Shown here piece after piece: positions 1 to 8,140 of a stretch of DNA of 64,000 nucleotides (position 1 is its first letter; each line of letters starts with the position of its first letter). The stretch comes from Streptomyces sp. M92 (GTDB lineage Bacteria > Actinomycetota > Actinomycetes > Streptomycetales > Streptomycetaceae), in contig NZ_CP101137.1 of NCBI RefSeq assembly GCF_028473745.1, positions 4,526,001-4,590,000 on the forward strand, written 5' to 3'. Both the position numbers and the translations under genes were made by a program. The notes under the pieces were generated by a model. That model made no database searches. It saw nothing but the letters and a program-made list of their open reading frames with translations, and was not told where the DNA came from.

Positions 1-812
1 GCCCCGACGACCGTGTCGGGCTTGGGTGCGGACACCGACGCCCGCACCAGCCGCGACGCACCCCCGTCCGACGGCTCGAACACCGCGTGCACCTGCGCCT
101 GAACGGCGGTGGCGTGCTCCTGGACGTCGACGCCGAGCGGCAGCAGACGCCCGCTCACCTCACCCACCGCGGGCGCGGAACCCGCCCCGGGCAGCGTCAG
201 CAACAGGGCCCGCGACCACAGATCCGCCCAGCGACGCAGCGGCACCCGCTCCAGGGACGCCCCGGGACAGGACGCGGCCAGCTCGGCGGCGAACCCGTCG
301 AGCAGCGTCGCGAGCCGGCGCAGCGCCGGGTCGGGCAGCATCGCGGAGACAACGGACGCGGCACCGCCGACGAGGTCGTGATCAATGCCCTGCCAGCCGG
401 CCCGCGCCAGATCACACAGCCAACTGCGCGCGGCGGCACAGAGGTTGCCCGCGTGCTCCTCACCGGCGACCGAGCCGCCATCCGTGTCGGCCACGACCCC
501 CGACCGCCCGGTGGCCTCCTCCACCCGGGCGACGAGCGCGTCGTGCACGGACCCGAACAGCGCCGTACGAGCCGCGGCGAGCGCGACGAAGTGCCCCTCG
601 TCACCGGCCCCGGCGGCCGTCTTGTCGGCGGCCTCGGCCACCCGCGACGCGAGCGGCGTCCCCGCGACGGCGTCGGCGAGCCCCGCCAACCCCTCGGCCT
701 GCGCGGGCTGCGGACGCAGCAGCCCACCCACGAGGACGGCATCGAAACCGTCCACCGCGGCAAGCGCCTCGTCGAGCCCGTCCACGACATCGGCAAGCAG
801 GTCAGCACGCAT
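1..812 (-). CDS. Hypothetical protein, partner of SWIM-finger gene (3' end beyond window)
   Basis: An open frame runs from an ATG at 812 to the left edge with no stop, so at least 270 residues are present and the C-terminus lies outside. The ATG overlaps the stop of the SWIM-type gene upstream (ATGA), so the two are translationally coupled. The protein is Ala/Leu/Asp-rich and looks mostly helical, beginning MRADLLADVVDGLDEAL; no catalytic motif or membrane segment is visible. In actinomycetes SWIM-type zinc-finger genes often sit beside MoxR-type AAA and VWA-domain genes, so this may belong to such a locus, but the deciding neighbours are not in view. Function unknown; the reading frame itself is solid because it is unbroken and has strong third-position G/C. 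Confidence 0.75.
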   Translation of the reverse strand, partial: MRADLLADVVDGLDEALAAVDGFDAVLVGGLLRPQPAQAEGLAGLADAVAGTPLASRVAEAADKTAAGAGDEGHFVALAAARTALFGSVHDALVARVEEATGRSGVVADTDGGSVAGEEHAGNLCAAARSWLCDLARAGWQGIDHDLVGGAASVVSAMLPDPALRRLATLLDGFAAELAASCPGASLERVPLRRWADLWSRALLLTLPGAGSAPAVGEVSGRLLPLGVDVQEHATAVQAQVHAVFEPSDGGASRLVRASVSAPKPDTVVG

Positions 813-1330
813 CAGGCCGCCACCGCCCCGCCCGTCGGGAACCACTGCATCTCCGGCAACGGGTCGGTACTGGTCGGCAGTTCGAGGTAGGCGAGATGCC
901 GCAGGAACCGGCTGAACACCTGCGCCGCGGCCGACCCGTCGTCCGTCCCCGGCCGCGTGGCCGTCATGGCGGACGTGAGGACATGCGCGTCGGCAGCCTC
1001 TTCGGCGTCGACCTTCAGATACCGGCCCACACGCTCGGCCCCGTACTGCAGCACCGCCTCACCGACGAGCGCCCGGATGTGGTTGCAGAACGAGCCCCGC
1101 GCCCCACCACACGGACGGTTGTTGTTCGTACTGCACGAGTACGCGTACGACCCCGCCGCGATCGACGACACGTACACGCGCCCGATGTCCGACCCACTGG
1201 ACACCACACCCTGCAACCGCCCGTCCGCCAACTCGACGAACGGCACCTTGGCGAGCTTCCGCGGCCGCGCGGACGGCACCACCCGAACCGTGCTCGACTT
1301 CTCCCAGACCGACAACGCACCATCTCCCAT
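812..1330 (-). CDS. SWIM-type zinc-finger-like protein
   Basis: A 172-aa protein starting MGDGALSVWEKSS. Residues about 65-90 hold a Cys/His set (SCSTNNNRPC followed by FCNHI) resembling the SWIM zinc finger, normally CxC then CxH, implicated in DNA or protein binding. It is shorter than the usual bacterial SWIM protein and has no other recognisable domain. An in-frame start 39 codons upstream would overlap the divergent gene at 1446, so the ATG at 1330 is preferred. It overlaps the next gene by the ATGA at 812 and is probably expressed with it. Zinc binding is inferred from Cys/His spacing only; the spacing is not the strict consensus. Confidence 0.65.
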   Translation of the reverse strand: MGDGALSVWEKSSTVRVVPSARPRKLAKVPFVELADGRLQGVVSSGSDIGRVYVSSIAAGSYAYSCSTNNNRPCGGARGSFCNHIRALVGEAVLQYGAERVGRYLKVDAEEAADAHVLTSAMTATRPGTDDGSAAAQVFSRFLRHLAYLELPTSTDPLPEMQWFPTGGAVAA

Positions 1331-1445
1331 GCAGGCGAAGGGGGCGTCCACGCCACCTCGGCGGAACGAGATCGAATCTATCGGCGACCACTGACAACGA
1401 GGTCCCCGACGGACGCCGGGAAGCCGTCCTCGTAGCCTGGCGGCC

Positions 1446-1943
1446 ATGGCCGACCTCTACGAACTCCAGCTCACGCTCAACCTGCCCGGCTCCCTCCCGA
1501 GCGAGGAAGCGGACCTGCTCCGCTGGCACCTGGGCCACGAGAACGGCCGATGCGACGGGGACGCGTACGACTACCCGCTCTTGAAGGCCCGAGGGCCGGC
1601 GCACCGCATCGAAGGCGCCCTGGTGGGAGAGCTGTGCCCGAACGGGAGGGGCTGGTCTCTGACCGTCCGACAGGAAGTGCACCCGGACGAGTCCGACGAC
1701 ATCCGAAGGCTGGTGGAGTGGCTGAGCGCACGCACGACGAGCCGGGGAGCGATCGGCTACCTCCGCTTCTACGAGTCCATTGTGCCCGACGTACTGATCG
1801 CTCAGGAGGAAGCGGCGGAGGAAGCGGCAGAGGAAGCGGCGGAGGGAGCGGCGGAGGGAGCGGCGAGGGGAGCGGTGAGCTGCTTCGTCCTCCGGGGGGA
1901 CAAGGTCGTCGGCACGTTCGCCGAGGCGGTCGCCGGGCTCTGA
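1446..1943 (+). CDS. Hypothetical protein with EEAA tandem repeat
   Basis: A 165-aa acidic protein starting MADLYELQLTLNLPGS, divergent from the SWIM gene 115 bp away. The N-terminal ~115 residues look like a compact alpha/beta domain (LRWHLGH, PLLKARGPAHRIEG, GWSLTVRQEVHP) without a motif I can name. It is followed by a low-complexity Glu/Ala tract encoded by six degenerate 12-bp units, and then a short beta-rich tail (SCFVLRGDKVVGTF). The repeat probably forms a charged helix or linker and may vary in copy number between strains. No signal peptide or membrane segment. Function unknown. Confidence 0.7.
   Translation: MADLYELQLTLNLPGSLPSEEADLLRWHLGHENGRCDGDAYDYPLLKARGPAHRIEGALVGELCPNGRGWSLTVRQEVHPDESDDIRRLVEWLSARTTSRGAIGYLRFYESIVPDVLIAQEEAAEEAAEEAAEGAAEGAARGAVSCFVLRGDKVVGTFAEAVAGL
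1806..1877 (+). repeat. Six 12-bp tandem repeats inside a coding region
   Basis: Six consecutive 12-bp units related to GAGGAAGCGGCG (1806-1817, 1818-1829, 1830-1841, 1842-1853, 1854-1865, 1866-1877), the last two thirds drifting to GAGGGAGCGGCG. Because the unit is a multiple of three, copy-number change keeps the frame and only lengthens or shortens the EEAA/EGAA tract of the encoded protein. Confidence 0.8.
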
Positions 1944-1966
1944 CGGAGAAGGCCGCGACCTTGACG

Positions 1967-1985
1967 GTGCCCCCGAAGGGGCCAC
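1967..1985 (+). terminator. Weak hairpin after hypothetical gene
   Basis: GTG-CCCC and GGGG-C-CAC arms with a single bulge and a CGAA loop lie about 25 bp after the stop of the 1446-1943 gene. There is no T-tract. It is a plausible but weak terminator. Confidence 0.35.
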
Positions 1986-2132
1986 TACTTGTGCAGTGAG
2001 CGTTGGACGGCTGTCCACGTCCGCGTCATGAGTGAGCGGAGAGGATGGACGGCGAACGACCGCCCCACCCCAGGTCATCGAGCGCATCCGTCAAGCCCCT
2101 CCCCTCCGGCCCATCCCTCCCAGGCGGTGCAG

Positions 2133-3764
2133 ATGAAGAAGAGACTGTGCGGCGCGGCTGCCGTCCTCGGCGTCCTCGTCACGACGAGCGCACTGCCGTC
2201 CCAGGCATCCACCCCGGCCGCTCAGCCGACCCGCCACACGCTCCCCCTCGGCCCCGCCGACCTGACCGAGACCCGCACCACCACAACCCTCCAGCCCGGC
2301 GTCACCCTCACCCGCATCGTGCGAGGCGGCGGCGAGACCGCCGACTCCGCCCCGCACTGGACGGTCGAGGTCTCCATCCCCGGCGGCGAAACCTCACCGG
2401 ACCCCGACGCCCCGCCGACCACCCTCAAGGACCGGGCCAGCGCCGACGAACTGGCCACCGAGCTGAGGGCGAAGGGCTTCCAGGCCCGCGCGGAGCAGGT
2501 CAGGACACCGCGCACGGCCGACTACGCGGGCGGCACCCTCGGCTGGCGGGTCCGCGTAGGCACGTTCGACTCCCAGTCCGCCGCGACCGCCGAACGAACA
2601 CGCCTGAGGGCCGCCGGCCACACGGGATCCGCCGTCTACACCGGCTGGGACGGCGACGCCGACGCCCGCGGCCCATGGCACGTGGACGTGCTCACCATCG
2701 ACCCGCGCAAGTTCCGCGGCCGCCTCGACGCGTCCTACGGCCCCGACCTGGAGAACCGCGAGACGACCAGCGACCTGTCCACCACGGCCGGCGCCACAGC
2801 CGCGGTCAACGCCGGCTTCTTCGTCCTCGACCCCAAGGCGGGCGCCCCCGGCGACCCGGCAGGCGTGGGCGTCTACGACGGCCGCCTCCTGAGCGAACCG
2901 GTCGCCGGACGCCCCGGCCTCGTACTCCACGACAACGGCAGACGCACGCAGGTCACCCGCCTCACCTGGCGAGGCAGCGTCAGCGCAGGAACCGCCTCCC
3001 TGCCCCTGAACGGCATCAACCGAGTCCCCGGCCTGATCAGGAACTGCGGCGGCGCCCCCGGCGACCCCCCGACATCTCTGCCCCTCCACGACGTCACCTG
3101 CACCAACCCCGACGAACTGGTCACCTTCACCCCCGAGTACGGCGACACCACACCACCCGGCGACGGAATGGAAGCCGTATTGGACGCCCACGACCGGGTA
3201 GTCGAACTGCGCTCACCCCGAGGCGGCACCCTCCCGCCCGGCGGCAGCTCCGTCCAGGCGACCGGCCGACGCGTCGCCGACCTGACCGCCCTCGCGCACA
3301 CCGGCGACCGTCTCCGCATCACCACGACCCTCCTGGACGAGCGAGGCCACCGCGTCCAGCCCACACCCAAGACGGACATCCTGAACGCGGGCCCGGAACT
3401 GGTCCGCGACGGACGCCCGCACGTCACCCCCGCCACCGACGGCATGGTCCACCCGGACGACCCGAGCTGGTACTACGGCTGGGTCCACAAGCGCAACCCG
3501 CGCACCTTGGCCGGCGTGGACGCGGCAGGCCGGACCGTCCTCGTCACGGCCGACGGCCGCAGCACCGAGTCCCTCGGCCTGAGCATCGTCGAGAGCGCCG
3601 AGGTCGCCAAGTCCCTGGGCCTGCGCGACGCAGTCAACCTCGACGGCGGCGGCTCCACGACGATGGTGACGGGCGGCACGCCGATCAACGACCCGTCCGA
3701 CGCAGCCGGGGAACGCCCGGTCGGCGACGCGCTGTTGGTCCTGCCCCGCAGGCATGACCACTGA
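2133..3764 (+). CDS. Secreted phosphodiester glycosidase family protein with SPOR domain
   Basis: 543 aa. The start at 2133 (MKKRLCGAAAVLGVL) gives a classic Sec signal peptide with likely cleavage after SQA. Residues about 103-190 form a SPOR-type peptidoglycan-binding domain: ADELATELRAKGFQARAEQ, then WRVRVGTFDSQSAA and SAVYTGWDG. Residues about 215-540 match the phosphodiester glycosidase family related to the uncovering enzyme NAGPA, with the hallmark VNAGFF near the start of the domain and NLDGGGSTTM near the end. Such enzymes hydrolyse phosphodiester-linked sugars; here an exported enzyme acting on cell-wall or teichoic-acid-type polymers is a reasonable inference. It lies just upstream of the esterase gene in the same direction and the two may be co-transcribed. 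Confidence 0.88.
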   Translation: MKKRLCGAAAVLGVLVTTSALPSQASTPAAQPTRHTLPLGPADLTETRTTTTLQPGVTLTRIVRGGGETADSAPHWTVEVSIPGGETSPDPDAPPTTLKDRASADELATELRAKGFQARAEQVRTPRTADYAGGTLGWRVRVGTFDSQSAATAERTRLRAAGHTGSAVYTGWDGDADARGPWHVDVLTIDPRKFRGRLDASYGPDLENRETTSDLSTTAGATAAVNAGFFVLDPKAGAPGDPAGVGVYDGRLLSEPVAGRPGLVLHDNGRRTQVTRLTWRGSVSAGTASLPLNGINRVPGLIRNCGGAPGDPPTSLPLHDVTCTNPDELVTFTPEYGDTTPPGDGMEAVLDAHDRVVELRSPRGGTLPPGGSSVQATGRRVADLTALAHTGDRLRITTTLLDERGHRVQPTPKTDILNAGPELVRDGRPHVTPATDGMVHPDDPSWYYGWVHKRNPRTLAGVDAAGRTVLVTADGRSTESLGLSIVESAEVAKSLGLRDAVNLDGGGSTTMVTGGTPINDPSDAAGERPVGDALLVLPRRHDH

Positions 3765-3819
3765 CGCCGGCAGATCCCCGCCCCGCACGCGAGAACCGCA
3801 ACCCACCCAGGGAGCCGCC

Positions 3820-4851
3820 GTGTTCGCGAACGTGCCCACCGCCCCGACCCCACGAATAACCCTACGAACCCGAGTCCTACTCGTCCTGTCCGTACTGCTC
3901 ACCACCCTGACCCCCACCGCCCCGGCCCTGGCGGCAGCCCACCCCTCGGGCTCCTCCCACGGCGCGGAGGTCGTAGCCGTCACCCAGGTCGCCGACCGGC
4001 AGGTCGACCTCTCCATCCGCTCAACGGCCCTCGGCGGCCGCACCGTCAAGGTCCGCCTCCTGACCCCCGACGGCTGGAACCCGGACGACCGACCACGACA
4101 GCACTGGCCGACCCTGTGGCTCCTGCACGGCTGCTGCGGCGACTACACGTCGTGGACCACGATGACGGACGTCGCGGAGACCGACGCCCTCCGCGACGTC
4201 CTCGTCGTCATGCCGGAGGCCGGCTGGAACGGCTGGTACAGCGACTGGTGGAACCACGGCCGGGGCGGCGACCCCGCCTGGGAGACCTTCCACACCAAGG
4301 AACTGCGCCACCTCCTTGAACGCGACTGGGGCGCCGGCCGCGACCGCGTCGTCGCCGGCCTCTCGATGGGCGGCCAGGGCGCCCTCCTGTACGCCGCCCG
4401 CCACCCAGGCATGTTCAAGGCGACGGCCTCCTACTCCGGCTCGGCCCACCCCCTCCTCAACGAGGAGTCGGTCAACCGCGTCCTGGGCTTCTTCGCCGGC
4501 CAGGACAACGACCCGTTGAGGGTCTGGGGAGACCCGGTCGACCAACGCCGGATCTGGGAGGCGCACGACCCCTTCCACCTCGCGAAGCGGCTCCGCCACA
4601 TCCCTGTGTACCTCTCCTGCGGGGACGGGACGACGGGGCCGCTGGACGCGCCGGGTGCCACCAGTGCCCTCGAGGCCGACTTCAATCGGCAGAACCATGC
4701 GCTCGCCGCGGAACTGCGCCGCGTGGGGGCGCGGCACCTGACGACCAACTTCTACGGGCCCGGGACCCATGGGTGGGCGTATTGGGAGCGGGAGCTGCAT
4801 GCTTCGTTGCCGATCTTGCTGAGTGAGTTGAAGGACGCGGACGCCGCCTGA
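3820..4851 (+). CDS. Secreted esterase, antigen 85/esterase D-like alpha/beta hydrolase
   Basis: 343 aa. I choose the GTG at 3820 because GGGAG lies just upstream; an ATG at 3754 overlapping the previous gene is the alternative. The N-terminus (RTRVLLVLSVLLTTL...APALA) is a signal peptide. The mature part is an alpha/beta hydrolase of the esterase (PF00756) type: LWLLHGCCGDYTSW for the oxyanion strand, GLSMGGQGAL with the nucleophile Ser near residue 181, and a C-terminal GTHGWAYWERELH with the probable catalytic His. The family includes mycolyltransferases, S-formylglutathione hydrolase and secreted acyl esterases; with no mycolates in Streptomyces an extracellular acyl esterase is most likely. 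Substrate not deducible. Confidence 0.88.
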   Translation: MFANVPTAPTPRITLRTRVLLVLSVLLTTLTPTAPALAAAHPSGSSHGAEVVAVTQVADRQVDLSIRSTALGGRTVKVRLLTPDGWNPDDRPRQHWPTLWLLHGCCGDYTSWTTMTDVAETDALRDVLVVMPEAGWNGWYSDWWNHGRGGDPAWETFHTKELRHLLERDWGAGRDRVVAGLSMGGQGALLYAARHPGMFKATASYSGSAHPLLNEESVNRVLGFFAGQDNDPLRVWGDPVDQRRIWEAHDPFHLAKRLRHIPVYLSCGDGTTGPLDAPGATSALEADFNRQNHALAAELRRVGARHLTTNFYGPGTHGWAYWERELHASLPILLSELKDADAA

Positions 4852-4911
4852 ACCGACGCGGGTCGGATCGCCCGACGCTCAGCCCGCTCCCAGAGTTGTC
4901 CGCGTGTAGCC

Positions 4912-4933
4912 ATTGATCAGCGCACCGATCAAT
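4912..4933. promoter_or_regulatory. Palindrome upstream of DUF262 gene
   Basis: Inverted repeat ATTGATC (4912-4918) and GATCAAT (4927-4933) separated by 8 bp, about 85 bp upstream of the DUF262 start. It is unusually AT-rich for this genome and symmetric, so it could be an operator for a dimeric repressor. Confidence 0.4.
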
Positions 4934-5016
4934 CCCTTCTGACGCTGATGGCCAGTTGGCCGTCACTGGTGGTGGCTATGGTGTCCGTGGCACGTATCTC
5001 GCAAGCTGGGGGCAGC

Positions 5017-6942
5017 ATGGGGCTGGCAAACGACAAGATCATCACTCAGGTCGAGGACCTGCTGCGGGGCCGGGTCGTCATTCCCTCCATCCAACGCGAC
5101 TTCGTCTGGATGAGGCCGGACGTACGCGATCTCTTCGACTCTCTTTACCGGGGCTACCCGGTCGGTGCCCTGCTGCTGTGGAAGACCAACATGGCCGTCC
5201 CCTTCAAGACTGCCGCCGTTGTCCAGGCCCAGAAGTCGGAGCAACAGCCCGTCTATCTTCTCGACGGGCAGCAGCGTTTGACCTCCCTCGCCTGGGTATA
5301 CCGGCCGGAGTCGAAGGCCGACGGCCGACTCATCGACTTGCGGTTCGATGTGCGCACCGAAGAGTTTGTCAACCCGAGTGCCGTGCAGCGCAAGGATGCT
5401 TTGCTGGTCCCGGTGTCGACCTTGTTGCAGGAAAACGTGCAGTTCTACCAGGTTCTGCGCAAGGCCGGCGTGTCGATCGACGATCCGGAATTCGACCTGT
5501 GGGTTCAGCGACTGCAGAAGGTGAACAACATCCGGCAGCACCAGATCGCTGTCATCACTTATGAGTCCGACGACTACGAGGAGGTGGCCGAGCTCTTCGC
5601 CCGGCTCAACAAGGGCGGTCGGCGGCTGTCCAAGGGCGACCTCGTGTACAGCGCGATCGCCGCGCGCTGGGCCGACGGCCTGGACACCATGGACGCCTTC
5701 CACCAGGAACTGCAGGACGGCAACTTCCCTCTCAACCGGGAAGCGGTCCTGCGCCTCATGAGCCTGCTCGCGGGCACCGGCGCCCATCACATCAAGCTCA
5801 TTGGGACGGACGTGGACGAGGCCGCTCTGAAAGAGGCCTGGCAGGCGACCGAGCGTGCCCTGCGTTTCGCCATCGACTTCCTGAAGGGCGAGTGCTCGAT
5901 CCCTCGATCCGAGATTCTCTCGTCGCCGAACGTCGCGATCGTGCCGGCCCTGCTCCTGCACCACCGGGACGGCAAACTGCGCCCGGGAGAGGCCCAGCTG
6001 CTGCGCCGCTGGGTATACACGGCGATGGCGTTCAGCCATTACTCGCTGCAGGTCGAGGGCAAGCTCGACGCGGAGGCCAGGCTGATCAAATCGCGAGCAG
6101 GGGAGGACCTGTTCACCGAGCTCATCCGCCGCGCCTCCGGCACCCGGTCTCTGGACAGTGCCCTCCACCCGAGGGACCTCGAGCAGAAGTACTCCACGCA
6201 CCCCTTCTTCAAGCTGCTCTACATCGCCGCGTTGCGCGGTACGGCGCGGGACTGGGCAACCAACATGGCTATCAGCGACCAGCCGATGAACAGCGGAGCC
6301 AGGATCGAGTTCCATCACGTCTTCCCGCGAGCCCGCGTCCAGGGCGCATACGCGAAGGAGGAGTGGAACAGCTTGGCCAACCTGGCCTACATCACCGGCC
6401 AGACCAACAAGATGATCTCCTCCCGACTGCCCGCCCAGTACATGGCGGAAGTGGCGCGGGAGCGCCTCGCGGAACAGTGGATCCCCGAAGATCCGGAACT
6501 GCGGTCCCTCGAGCGCTTCCCGGATTTCCTGGCCGCCCGCAGGCGTTCACTGGCCAACGTCCTCAACGAGCTGTTGGGTCTCCCTTCGTACGATGGGCAG
6601 TCCGCCCATCAGGACACCGATGAACTGCCCGCCGACGAGCAGGTGCTTGCAGAGGAGCCGTCCGCGCCCACACTGATCGGTGCGGACGCCCACCAGCTCC
6701 GTACAGAGCTGGGCGTGGCGGTCCACGCGCTCTACGAGGGTCGGCGGACCGATGCCTTCTACGACCCGTCCTCCCGGACGGTGACCATTCCCTCGGGGCC
6801 GGGACGTGGAGAGTACGACACTCCCAGCGGGGCGGCGGTGTCCGTGGTGCAGACCCTCAATCCGCACGTCAATCCGAATCGCAACGGATGGTCGTTCTGG
6901 ACCGTGACCGCCACGGGACAACTGCTGCAGAGCATCCGATAG
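5017..6942 (+). CDS. DUF262/HNH (GmrSD-type) protein with C-terminal RAMA-like domain
   Basis: 641 aa starting MGLANDKIITQVEDLL, preceded by a G-rich RBS. The N-terminal ~230 residues are a DUF262 domain with the signature IPSIQRDFVW, GYPVGALLLWK and LLDGQQRLTSL; DUF262 proteins such as GmrS use a nucleotide-sensing/ParB-like fold. The middle carries IEFHHVFPRA, the HNH/DUF1524-type nuclease core as in GmrD, so S and D functions are on one chain. The last ~90 residues (GRRTDAFYDPSSRTVTIPSG, TPSGAAVSVV, NRNGWSFWTV) match the RAMA domain pattern of PSGAA followed by NGWxFW, a predicted reader of adenine-methylated DNA. Together this suggests a type IV, modification-dependent restriction endonuclease. 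A kinase gene follows 211 bp downstream on the same strand. RAMA assignment is by motif only. Confidence 0.82.
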   Translation: MGLANDKIITQVEDLLRGRVVIPSIQRDFVWMRPDVRDLFDSLYRGYPVGALLLWKTNMAVPFKTAAVVQAQKSEQQPVYLLDGQQRLTSLAWVYRPESKADGRLIDLRFDVRTEEFVNPSAVQRKDALLVPVSTLLQENVQFYQVLRKAGVSIDDPEFDLWVQRLQKVNNIRQHQIAVITYESDDYEEVAELFARLNKGGRRLSKGDLVYSAIAARWADGLDTMDAFHQELQDGNFPLNREAVLRLMSLLAGTGAHHIKLIGTDVDEAALKEAWQATERALRFAIDFLKGECSIPRSEILSSPNVAIVPALLLHHRDGKLRPGEAQLLRRWVYTAMAFSHYSLQVEGKLDAEARLIKSRAGEDLFTELIRRASGTRSLDSALHPRDLEQKYSTHPFFKLLYIAALRGTARDWATNMAISDQPMNSGARIEFHHVFPRARVQGAYAKEEWNSLANLAYITGQTNKMISSRLPAQYMAEVARERLAEQWIPEDPELRSLERFPDFLAARRRSLANVLNELLGLPSYDGQSAHQDTDELPADEQVLAEEPSAPTLIGADAHQLRTELGVAVHALYEGRRTDAFYDPSSRTVTIPSGPGRGEYDTPSGAAVSVVQTLNPHVNPNRNGWSFWTVTATGQLLQSIR

Positions 6943-7153
6943 CGACGCCGATCACCGAGCAGTGGTGTTCCGGCGCCCCTGGCCGGACGTTCTTGGACCG
7001 CCGCCACCACGGCGAGCCCGGCCTGTGAGTGCCCGCGCCGCGCGATGCGCCCAGAAGCGCCGAAGGCTGGTTGACTGCTTCCGTCGGGGCTGTCGGAGGC
7101 GGAACCACTGGGTGGTTCGTGCCCGGACGGGCCGCTTGGCTGTATCGAGGGAA

Positions 7154-8104
7154 GTGAACGTGGAGCAGTTCGCTGCGGGCAAGGTTCTGCGCGGCAGATA
7201 CCGGTTGGAGCGGCTTCTGGGCCGGGGGGCGATGGGACACGTCTGGCGGGGGACGGACGTGTACCTGGAGCGTCCCGTTGCGGTCAAGACCGTCGCCGCG
7301 GATCTCCTCGCCCTGCCCGACTGGCGCGGCACCGCCCTGGCGCGCTTCGAGCGGGAGGCGAAGGCCGCCGCTCGTCTGGACCATGCCAACATCACCACCG
7401 TGTACGACGCGGCCGTCACCGAGGACGTCTGCTGCCTGGTGATGCAGCTCGTGGACGGGACGACGCTGGACAACGTCATCGACGGCGCCGACGACGGCCG
7501 CCTGCCCGTGCCGGCGGCGGTCGCCGCCGCCGCGCAACTGTGCTCGGGGCTGTCCGCAGCGCACGCGGCCGGCCTCGTGCACCGGGACCTCAAACCCCAG
7601 AACGTCATGGTCCGTACCAGCGGACTGGTGAAGATCCTCGACTTCGGTCTCGTCAAGGTTCTCTCGAACACCGACCCGCGGCTCACCATGACGGGCGAGA
7701 CGCTCGGCAACGCCGCCTACGCCTCTCCCGAACTCCTCACCGGCGACGTGCCGCTGGACAGCCGTGCAGACCTGTACGCGGTGGGGTGCCTGCTGCACCA
7801 CATGCTCACCGGCCGCCCTCCTTTCCACAGCGAACGCATCGCCGAACTGGTGACCGGGCACCTCGCCGAGCCTCCACCTCGACTGGCCGATCATGGCGTC
7901 GACGCCCCGTACGTGCTGCAGGACCTGGTGCACGCACTGCTGGCGAAGCGCCCGGAGGACCGACCCGGAAACGCAGCGGAGGTGTACGCGGCCCTTGCCC
8001 CGCACCTGCCGACCCCGGATGCGGCACTCGCCGCCCGCAGACTCCCCCCGGAGGACCCCAGGCGCCCCTTCCTGGTTCCCCAGGGCCCGGTCGTGCCGCG
8101 TTGA
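7154..8104 (+). CDS. Soluble serine/threonine protein kinase
   Basis: 316 aa. The start is the GTG at 7154 (NVEQFAAGKVLRGRYRLERL), preceded by GAGGGAA. A full Hanks-type kinase domain occupies residues ~15-270: glycine loop GRGAMGHVW, catalytic Lys in AVKTV, HRDLKPQNVM, DFG and an APE-like YASPELL. There is no transmembrane helix or PASTA/sensor domain; only ~45 residues follow the kinase fold, so it is likely cytoplasmic and small. It sits between a restriction-type gene and a convergent helicase gene. Kinases occur in several antiphage systems (for example PglW, Stk2) but also widely in Streptomyces regulation, so the link to defence is only positional. Confidence 0.85.
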   Translation: MNVEQFAAGKVLRGRYRLERLLGRGAMGHVWRGTDVYLERPVAVKTVAADLLALPDWRGTALARFEREAKAAARLDHANITTVYDAAVTEDVCCLVMQLVDGTTLDNVIDGADDGRLPVPAAVAAAAQLCSGLSAAHAAGLVHRDLKPQNVMVRTSGLVKILDFGLVKVLSNTDPRLTMTGETLGNAAYASPELLTGDVPLDSRADLYAVGCLLHHMLTGRPPFHSERIAELVTGHLAEPPPRLADHGVDAPYVLQDLVHALLAKRPEDRPGNAAEVYAALAPHLPTPDAALAARRLPPEDPRRPFLVPQGPVVPR

Positions 8105-8140
8105 CCGAAAGCAACCGCGGCACAACCCCTAGGGCTCCGG

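Noticed and set aside
26..1435. 469-codon plus-strand frame at the left end
   Set aside because: Pro/Arg/Ala-only composition. The minus strand has two coupled genes with normal composition.
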